Positions 20,509 to 29,900 of a stretch of 64,000 bases of DNA are shown here, one piece after another. Source of the stretch: Simmondsia chinensis (taxonomy: Eukaryota > Streptophyta > Magnoliopsida > Caryophyllales > Simmondsiaceae); the NCBI GenBank assembly GCA_018398585.1, contig JAGTTD010000010.1, forward strand, positions 26,886,638 to 26,950,637. Direction: 5' to 3'. Position numbers and translations under genes: made by a program. A model generated the notes under the pieces. The model ran no database searches. It was not told the origin of the DNA and was given only the letters and a program-made list of their open reading frames with translations. Every line of letters begins with the position of its first letter. Positions within the stretch are counted from its first letter, which is position 1.

Positions 20509-22735
20509 ATGTTTACCTTCCATTCTCTACAACCCAAGCCTCAAGGGCTCCTCCCCCTCGTTAACCACTTTACCACCGCGGCTAGACCACCAGAAACCAC
20601 TCGTCGCTCTCTCCTCTTCCTCTCGACTGTGCTCTCCCTCCCCGCCCCTCTCTCCACCGCCACCACACCACCGTCACCCCCACTAGACACCACTATCACT
20701 GACCGCGTCTTCCTAGACTTCAGCATTTGTCCCACTTACTTCCGAGCCCAAACACAAGCCCAAGACCTCCCTCCCTGCTCAGACTCTGAGCCTATGGGGA
20801 GGATCATCTTGGGCTTGTATGGTAAATTGGTTCCCATCACAGTGTCCAACTTCAAGGCTATGTGCACTGGCACTGCTGGCTCCTCATACAAGAATAACCC
20901 AATTCATAAACTCCTGCCGGGCCAGTTCTTTGTAGCAGGTCGGCAGGGGAGGAGAGAGATGGGAGAGATAGGTAAGCCTCTAAGATTGGCACGGAATACA
21001 GAAACAGTCGAGTCGAAGGCGTTTATGTTGGAACATTCTAGAGGCGGTGTGGTTTCATTGTGCTTATCGGAGAATGATGATGATGGAGAGGTGAAGTTGG
21101 ACCCGGATTACCATAATGTAGAGTTCTTGATCACAACTGGGCCTGGCCCTTGCCCTGAACTTGATGGCAAGAACATTGTCTTTGGAGTTGTCCTTGAAGG
21201 TCAGTTTTGTCTTGCTTCATAGCATTATGGTTGCATTATAGGACTGATTAATACTAGTGTCTCTCTTTTCACAATTGGGTTGTGAAAATTTGTTAATTAA
21301 CATGCATATAGAGTACAACAACAACAACAACGAACCCAATACTTCTAAGGGCTCCCGCATACGAAGGGTCGGGGGGGGGGGGTTAGATGTACGCTGCCTT
21401 CCCCCTTCCGGGTGCTACCCTGAAGAGAGGTTGTTTCCGAGGACCCTCAACTTGGGAAGCTGGTCCACAGCCTAGAACATGAGACCCGGCAGTAGGAAAG
21501 CAAACAAAGCATGAGCATGAGTAGGGCAAAACACTCGACGAGCAAAACAACAAACTCAAACCAAGCCACATCAGGCAGAAATCGGAAGATAAGATAAAGA
21601 TAAAATAAGGATAAGGATAGAGATAAAGACGAACATGCATATAGAATCTTTAACTCAATCTATTCAAGTAGTGGCTCCCTTTGTTTAGGTGGAAAAATAA
21701 ATTCTAGTAATTGGTTTCCCTCTTTTCCTTTGTTTGGCGTGCATTTTCTAAAGGAAAAGCTTTTTCACCCATTGAATGAAAATAACTGCCCTTGTAAAAG
21801 AAGAAAAGTCATCAGTCTAAGCGGCTTAAAAAGTTTCAGGCTATGCATCAGTCCGATCAAAATGAACTAGATGGAATCATGAATTGTAAATGGTATTAAA
21901 GTGGGACAAGGATTAGACTGAAAAATGACTAGTCGGGTTTGATAATGGACCGAAGATGTTATTTTTTAAACCAAACACAAGCATGTCGTAAGTTGAGAGC
22001 ACATTTTCTGTTGAAACAAACAATGGAAAATCTCTAGTAGAGTTTGATTTTCTTAGAAAAACCTTTAGCAATTGAATCTGATTTTTGGTAGTAGTATCTC
22101 ATATGATCAAGTGCATGGATCCTCAATCCAATAGAATTTATACCGGTTTTGCTTGAAAACCATTTAACTACAAATAGCTTTCTCTAGATTTTCGGGTCTT
22201 TTTTATGAAATCAGATTCATTATATGAGTTGCACAACGTCATGTTTCATTAGAAGTCTATGATGTTTAGCTAAGTATGTAAGATTGGCCAAAAAAAAAAA
22301 AGGTTATCCTCCCTCACAAAGTGAAATTGCTCCCTGTTGTTAAGAGGATATCATTTTCTCCTCTACAATAGAAAAACACTCTCCTTGATCTATTGTTGCG
22401 ATAGAGTACCATAAAAGATCAAAAAACTGAGATAGAAAGGACTTCTGTTGAACTAAACAAAGGCCAAGCAAATATAATGGAATTAGATAATACATATGGA
22501 ATGACTCGGGATTTATGAATGAACAGGGATGGACGTACTAACAGCAATCGCTTCGACACCAACATATCAACCATCTAAGAGGATCCGACAATTCAATGAC
22601 TTCGCGGAGTTAATTGGGGATGAAAGAGCACAGAATGCACGAACTTTATGGAATAGACCCCTTAAGACCATCTTCATTAGCAATTGTGGTGAGCTTCAAG
22701 TTGCTAAGCCTTCCCTATCTCCTACCCTACCTTGA
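20509..22735 (+). CDS. CYP28: Plastid cyclophilin-type PPIase, CYP28-like
   Basis: Two exons, 20509-21199 and 22527-22735, joined in phase (GAA G / GG ATG) give 299 codons. Borders are GAAG|GTCAG and AACAG|GGATG. The N-terminus looks like a plastid transit peptide, followed by TTRRSLLFLSTVLSLPA, a twin-Arg hydrophobic signal for the thylakoid lumen. The cyclophilin-like domain covers about residues 95-285: GRIILGLYGKLVPITVSNFK, LPGQFFVAGRQGRR, GGVVSLCLSENDDDGE, VEFLITTGPGPCPELDGKNI and exon-2 QFNDFAELIGDERAQNAR. This matches Arabidopsis CYP28 as I know it. Where cyclophilin A has the Arg55/Phe60 FxxQGGD block this protein has FFVAGRQGRR, so prolyl isomerase activity is doubtful. The first ATG is used; no upstream in-frame ATG is apparent. 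The intron holds a SINE. Confidence 0.88.
21310..21470 (-). mobile_element. SINE copy S2 in the CYP28 intron
   Basis: On minus: GGGTCCTCGGAAACAACCTC, GGGGGAAGGCAGCGTACATC, a long C-run, CGACCC, GGGAGCCCTTAG, and a (GTT)n tail (CAACAACAACAACAAC at 21320-21335 on plus). Same body as S1, S3, S4 and S5. The 5' head has no clear 5S match. It lies antisense to the host gene. Confidence 0.7.
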
Positions 22736-23117
22736 CTATCATCATCCTTCAATCTTTTTTTTTTCGGCTAAATATTTCTACGAAGTACCAGAAGCACATA
22801 ATATTTAATAGATATATAAAAAGGCATATTGTCAAGACAATAATTATTATTACCAGAGCAATAATATGACATATAATGAATTATATCCACAAAATTTTAC
22901 AAATTGGCTCTAGCACTAATAATTTTTATCTAGACAATAACATTACCTCGTGAAAATGAAAGCATTTTGGAAAAAAACATCTTGTAGTTTTGGCTTAACA
23001 TGTATCAACCATCCTGTACCTTTCAGCGTGCCCTCCTTGTACAAACAGTATGCAATGTTCATTCTTGTTTAATTTTAAACGTTATCTGGAATATATATAT
23101 ATATATAAGAAAATAGG
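22736..23117. other. 3' flank of CYP28
   Basis: Presumed 3' UTR and spacer; AATAATA-type AT-rich sequence and a short (AT)n at about 23090-23107. No other feature. Confidence 0.4.
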
Positions 23118-23452
23118 ATGACTCAAATGAGAGTAAGAGGGTGAGTATGAACTCCTTTTCACTCATTTAGGGGAGGTGGGGTGACCTCTTGAAAAATCCT
23201 CGTGTTGTCAACCTTATAAGGTTGGAAGTCCTCGGAAACAGACTCTCGATAGGGTCACCCTGAAGGGGTAAGGCTGTATCCATCCACCCCCCGACCCCGC
23301 TTAGGTGGGAGCTCTTGAGGCACTGGTTCTGTTGTTGTTCTTGTTGTAGTGGAGGAGGGGGGTAGGGTGAAGTTAAATGAAAGGAGGATGACGTCAATGG
23401 CCAAATGAGTGGTCCATAATTCACTCACTCTCATTTTCTCACCTGAGTCGTG
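23118..23452. mobile_element. MITE interrupted by a SINE
   Basis: Left end GACTCAAATGAGAGTAAGAG...GAACTCCTTTTCACTCATTT (23121-23169) pairs with the reverse complement of the right end GACTCAGGTGAGAAAATGAG...TTATGGACCACTCATTT (about 23452-23402). This gives about 50-bp terminal inverted repeats. The target duplication could not be fixed. The SINE at 23172-23347 lies between the arms. Confidence 0.55.
23172..23347 (+). mobile_element. SINE copy S3 with 5S rRNA-like head
   Basis: The 5' part GGTGGGGTGACCTCTTGAAA followed by AATCCTCGTGTTG matches the 3' third of plant 5S rRNA (GGATGGGTGACCTCCTGGGA, AGTCCTCGTGTTG). Then comes the shared body: GGAAGTCCTCGGAAACAGAC, CCCTGAAGGGGTAAGGC, ACCCCGCTTAGGTGGGAGC, TTGAGGCACTGG and a TTGTTGTTCTTGTTG tail. 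The 5S C-box is largely kept; the A-box part is absent. Confidence 0.75.
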
Positions 23453-23815
23453 ATCGATCTGATGGGTTTACTTGTATTCTGAATTCTGACTTGAAATTAC
23501 TGACCTGTTACCACAGGTCTCGTACCGTGAATCAGTGGCAACAGTGCAGAGTAATTGTTGAATGTTTGTAAAGAGAGAGAACGAGTGAGAAGATAACCAA
23601 CAGATCTCATATATAATTTAAAGCACTTTGAATTTTTGACGCATATGGACGAAGAAATTAAAAGGTAAATCAAAAAAACAAAGAGAGCCCAAAACAAGGA
23701 CTAGAAGACTGCCTTTCAAGTTACCTAAAACAAACATTCCCCTTTTAAGGACAAAATATAAAAGGATACTAACCACGGAACCAACTGAAACACAGGCAAG
23801 GATATGCATTTAAGT

Positions 23816-23862
23816 AGCTTTATATGTACATATATATATATATATATACACACACACGCATA
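23816..23862. repeat. (TA)n(CA)n microsatellite in kinase 3' UTR
   Basis: Alternating TA then CA run 58-104 bp beyond the kinase stop codon, within its presumed 3' UTR. Confidence 0.8.
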
Positions 23863-23919
23863 AAGTTACTTAATATGACAAAATGTACAAGGCATTTAAT
23901 CCTTGCCTGTGAAACACAT

Positions 23920-26900
23920 TTAGGCATTGGTAGGTGCAGCAGGTGGTGAAGTTTGTCCCTTGGGGGTAAGCTTAGAAGCAATGGCACGGAGCTCATTAGC
24001 AATGTCAGTGAAGTTGGGACGCTCGGAAGGCTCAGCAGACCAGCATCTTTCCATCAGCAATCTCCATTCTGGGTCACAGTTTTCTGGCACCGCTGGCCTC
24101 AATGTGTTGCTCACTATTCCTCCTGTTTTCATCATTCAAGAGTCCAAAGGAACAGTTAATGCCATGAGTTTCTTCTCCATAGATGATAAATATTATACCC
24201 TTTTTTGAGGAGGGGTCAGTCAGGGTTAGGGTTTGATATGTTTCACATCGATCATATGTGAGAACACTAAAATATATACTATGAGAGCTCCGATTGGGAT
24301 AGAATCTCCTTGAGTGTGTTCCATTGGTACTAGAGTCATTGATATTGGACCGTGGATTGTTGGTCTTATGGGGTTGTTCATTGGTCATATGGGTGGACCA
24401 AATGGCATCCAACGGTCTTATCAGGGCCTAGTGTGTGACGTAAGGCATTGTCCACTGCCATTGAAATTATTTAAGCTCACGTCCGAGTCTTAAATGCTGA
24501 CCCTAGTATTAGTGTTCGCCTGAGACTAGAGGGGACTGTAGTGCAAAGCCATGTTCAGTGCGTGACAGTGAGCTAATATTGCAATATCCACTTAGGACTA
24601 GATATCTAGTACAAACCAAATACTATAAGGTGTCAATAGTGGCGTTGGATTGCAGTGCTCAACAGATAGTAGATATATAGTGCAAAGCCAAATTGCATGG
24701 ACACGAGATGCAAAGCGTGGTGGTTTAATACATCCCACATCAACCATGTGTGAGGAAAAACACCTAATATATACCAAGGAAACTACTCAATCCATTGTCA
24801 ATTGGTTTTGAGATGGAACTTCTAGTTCAAATGATAGGGTGCTCGGTTATCCAAAACTTGAGCAAAAAGAGATGGGTCCTTACCAATGATAGCCCCATAG
24901 TGCAAGTCTGCGTACGGCTCCTCTCCCGTTAGAAGTTCCCACATAACAATGCCGAACGAGAAAACATCAACCTGTATGATGTTAAAATATAAGCGACATT
25001 CCAACATCTATAATTAGCATATACGATGGAGAAATATCGTAAGATCTACTTGGATGGAGAACAAGAAACAAGTAAAGCAGAGCAGCAATAATCCTTCCAT
25101 CCATTTTTACTATTCTCAACTTCCGAAGTCGGAGTTCAGAATCCAAGTTTTACAAAACTTAGAATAAATACAGTTTAGATGACATTCAATAAAACATAAA
25201 CTAAGGGTGTATTTGAGCCGAGCACAGCCTGAACTCGTTAAGCTTGAGGCTCAGCTCATTTACATTCAGCTTGCCTCAAGCTTAGCTTGAAGCTCGCTGA
25301 GCCAAAAAAACTTCAAGCTCAAGCTCAGCTTGGTGGGCTTGAGCTTGAACCGAGCTTGACTTACTCCAAACTAAGCTTGCAACTTTTAGACTCAAATTAG
25401 GCTTGTTACGGCTCAAAGTCGGAGCTCACATATTAAAGCTAAAAAAATAATTGGGCAAAATATATTAAGATCCCCTTAACTTCGCAATTAATTGCAACAC
25501 ACCCCCTGCACTTTTAATTTCATAAAATATCCCCTTGAACTTTGCAATTAAACATAAAACACCCCTTGCACTTTCAATTTCACAAAATATCCCCCTAAAT
25601 TCTGCAATTAAAGATAGCACACCCCCATCACTTTCAATTTTAAAAAATAGCCCCCTGAACTTTGCAATTAAACACAACACATCCCCTGCACTTTCAATTT
25701 CATAAAATAGCCCACTAAACTTTATTATTAAACAGAACTCATCTCTCGAACTTTGTTACTAAACATAACACACCCCTTAGACATAATAAATTTCAATTTA
25801 AAAAAAGGATGAAATTAAAAATGAAACAAGTTATAGAAAGATATTTTCTTGGAAAAACTTGAAAAAATATAATAATGTTTTTAAATTTTATTTTTCCATG
25901 TTTTTAAAAAATTATTTTTCAGTATTTATTTTTAAATTTTTAATTTCATACATTTTCTTAGTTTTAAATTTTTAATCTGATTTTAGAATTTATTTTTTTA
26001 AAAATTATTATATTTTATCTTATAGTTTTTTTTTGAATATTAAAAAAAAATATATTTCGTTATCTTTCAAATTTATAATGTTCTTACTATAATTAGTTAA
26101 AACAATTATCTTATGTAAATATCAGAAAATCCTCTTATCTTTTACGTAGAAATATAATGCTCCAACCTTTTGTCTAAAAATATAAATTTCTATAGTGTGT
26201 ATAAAACTAGAAAATTTCTGATTTTTAATTTGATAGTTTTTTTAGTTTAAAATTTATTATTCTAATTTTTATTTAAGTTAAAAAATATTATTATATATAG
26301 TTCGCACCCCCCGCCGGGGGGGGAGGATATGTAATAACAAAGTTCAAGGAGCTATTTTATGAAATTAAAAGTATATGGGGTGTGTTGTGTCTAATTACAA
26401 AGTTTGGGGGCTATTTTATGAAATTGAAAGTGCAGGGGGTGTGTTGTGTTTAATTACAAAGTTCAGGGAGCTATTTTATGAAATTGAAAGTGTAGGAGGT
26501 GTGTTGTGTTTAATTGCAAAGTTCGATGGGCTATTTTATGAAATTGAAAGTATAGGGATATGTTGTGGTTAATTGCAAAGTTCAAGGGGTCTAACTATAT
26601 TTTGCCTAAAATTATATTAAGATAAGTTCATTTAGGCTAGTAAGCTTGTAAGCCTGAGCTTCACTAGGCTTGAGTTCGGCCTAATAAGCAAAACGAGCCG
26701 GCTTAGCTCTGCTCAAGCTTGAAACAAGCCAAGATTTTCGAGCTTTATGACGATTTTGAACACGAGGGCTCACGAGCTAGTCAGCTCCCTAACATAACCA
26801 ACGAAAAGAATTGGCAAAATTTACAATCGAAATTGGGTTAGTTTGATTTTGAAAAGTTAACGAGGACAAAAAAATAGAGATGGAGTAAGAAAAAACCTTC

Positions 26901-29900
26901 TCGGAGACTAAGCTGCTGCTGCCATTCAAGAGCTCAGGTGCCATCCAAGGCAGGGTACCCCGAACTCCACCTGATATCAATGTCTGACACTTCACTTTGG
27001 ACAGACCCAAATCTCCTACCTGGCACCCCATAAACAGGTACTTCAGTAGGGTTTTGTTTAGTGTTTTTGTTTTTTTTTTTTTTAAAACCGAAGTTAGCGC
27101 GACCAGTTTTCAAACTAGAACATCTCATCCTAGCTCCTTAATTTTGAGTGTACTTTCACCACATCAAGATTAATTGACCACAGCATTGGTTCGTCATAAC
27201 ACATAACTGACACATGCTGTTTCAAGCAAAATCAGATAAGGGCACAGACGCATTTAAGTGAAAAGGTAAAAGATGAAAAGACAGGCAGTACACAGTAGCA
27301 TAATGCAAGCCTTTTAGCAAGACTTCACGCGATTTCTGGATGTATCGATGGATCTTGGAAAAAACACTATTATTCAAGGATATATGGCTCATTATACACC
27401 TTGCTTATATGCTTCAAATTTTTCAGACTCAAATCAATTCTCTAGGAAAAGAGAAACATTCAGCTGGGAAAAAAAAAAAAAAAAAACGACCAATGGAATT
27501 TTCACCCCCGAGTTACATGAGAACCATGGCCTATATGAGTATGACCGCAAGCATTTTATATTCATCTTAGAAAAACCACCACCACCCTGTGCCTTAGAGA
27601 GGCTACCTCCAAGGCAGGGTCTGGGGAGGGTAAAATGTGCGCAATCTCACCCCTACAGGGTGCTATCCTGTACAGAGGCCGTTTCCAAAGGGACCTATAT
27701 TCAGCTTATTTTCCTTTTGATTTTGGAGAGAACAGAAAGGCAGGTGTTGCACGAACTCGAGATAGAACATATAAACAAGAAAGAGGAAGAAGATGGTGTC
27801 CAAAAACAATTAGGACAATTGAGACATGGAAAAGCCTGATAAATAATACGATAGAAGGGATAAGTCGCACCAGCAATGGTCAGATGGAGCACGGAATTGG
27901 AATGCACTTAAATAATCTTCCCAGGCTATAACTTGAAGAAGTCATTGCAAGACGAATAGTCAATGAAGACGCAAAAATGCGAGAAAAGAAGTGAGGTGGA
28001 TTGATGAGGGATGTTTCACTAGTCCCTGGAACACTTGCACATCGCAAAAATGGACTAAAAAAGGTGCTGGACATGATGCCTGCTAGATTTATACATTGAG
28101 CCATGATTATTCATGACAAATGATACAATGGATCCATTGAATCTCCCAGTTGTAAATTCTAATAGTTCAGGGTGCCCAAAACACATCCAAAAACATCCAG
28201 TATGTGAAAGTCACTCCCAAAAGAAACTGAATGGAAAGATGCTTCATGAGACAAGGGTTTATACAACAAATATTAGAAGCAACCTAATCATGTTAAGGCT
28301 GGTACCAAACACAAAGACTTTAAGTAATAATTTAAGTAATAATGTTGGCGCAAAACATTTGTATCAAAGACAATGTAAAAGCAGCAAGTTCAGCAAGGCA
28401 ATTCCCACCAAAGTATCAAAATTTACAGATAAACATTCTGCTCTTTACTACAAAAATGTAATGAATCACATTCCACCAACCTTGCATATGGGCCGATGAG
28501 GATCTCGAAGGTTGACAAGCAAGTTGTCACTCTTCAGGTCAAAATGGACGATATTTTTTGAATGTAAATACTCCATCCCAAAGGCCACGTCCATGGCAAT
28601 CAAAAGACGTTTTCGCTTGTCAAGGTTCCTGAGTAATAGAAATATCAATCAGTTTACTTCAATAACCCCCAACCCAGGGAAAACAAAGGAAATGGTTGAA
28701 GAAGCAAAGCCAAAAACAAAAGAGCATAAAATGGTAGTGAAAGATTAGAGATTATGAAAATCTCAAAAAGGAAATGGAAGTTGCTTATACCTTTCATTCT
28801 TTTGCAAAGCATTTCTTAGAGAACCATTAACCATGTATTCAGTTACAGTAGCCACAGAATCCCCAGGACCATCAAGAACAACACCGTAGAATGCTACAAC
28901 GTTTGGATGGTGCAAGTCTGCAAGTTTAATGGCTTCATTCCAGAAGTCATCCCTCTGATAAAATGTAAGAGAATAATATTAGTGAAATACAGTGAAAGGA
29001 TGTGCTCACAGTAAAAGCAAAATCACCTACCATTCTTTCTTGCTCAGAAGGCTTCCCAGCAAAGCATCTATCATTTATCCGTTTGATCGCAACATCCGTA
29101 CCCCTCCATTTTCCATGATAAACTGTACCAAAGGTTCCAGAACCCAATTCACGCTGTTCTTCAAGATCACTGTTCTTGATAATCTGCCATATCCATATCA
29201 GTGGCCTTAAGTTAGTCGTGAATCAATAATCACTACGACCGTACTGAAAGGGATATGTGTTCTGAACCTGCAGCCGACCAATCCCGTCTGATAGTGGGAA
29301 CCCAAAATTTGTCTTCTCTGGTTTGATATTCATGGCCTGAATTATATTAGAAAAATGCCAAAAGTAAGACAAACAGTTAAACAGACAATTTTGAAACCAT
29401 GGAGTGTATCACTGACATTGCAAAAGCAGGCAAGAGTTGGTTAACTACAAAAAGAACACAGAAAAATTAAGTGTTCTCAGTGACCTCAATTTTAACTTGT
29501 ATTGTTGCGTCGCTGTTATTAGGAAGTTCCCCTCTTTCATGTCTGATGGAAGAACCAGAGATATCTCTCTCACTGAAAGACAAGTCCGGATTTAAAGATG
29601 TCCGCAGAACTGAAGCTGCCACTCCTTCGGCCGTTGCCTTAAGTTCCTGCTTCATGTGCTCCTCTGCTGAATCTAGAACAAAAAAGCCACCAAAAGAAAA
29701 GTCAACAGATAGATAATAAAAGGGAAAAGAACACATATAAGGAGCTGCTGAAACAATAGGCTCTGACCCTTTCCAGAAGGATATTGATCTGACACGTGGT
29801 GAACTCCATCGACAAAATGTGCTTCTGCATTCAGTTCTCCAGCATTTCCCAGTCGATTGTCAAGTTGTGCATCCCTCAGAACAGGAGCTTCCTTTTTAGT

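Noticed and set aside
25465..26572. Repeated 20-residue peptides ([17 protein letters not shown] type) on both strands
   Set aside because: They arise because the foldback arrays have a 60-bp period, a multiple of three; both arms give frames on opposite strands and no start, domain or promoter fits.
25453..26607. CRISPR-like array from the regular 60-bp spacing
   Set aside because: There are no unique spacers; whole units are repeated, and the genome is a plant's.
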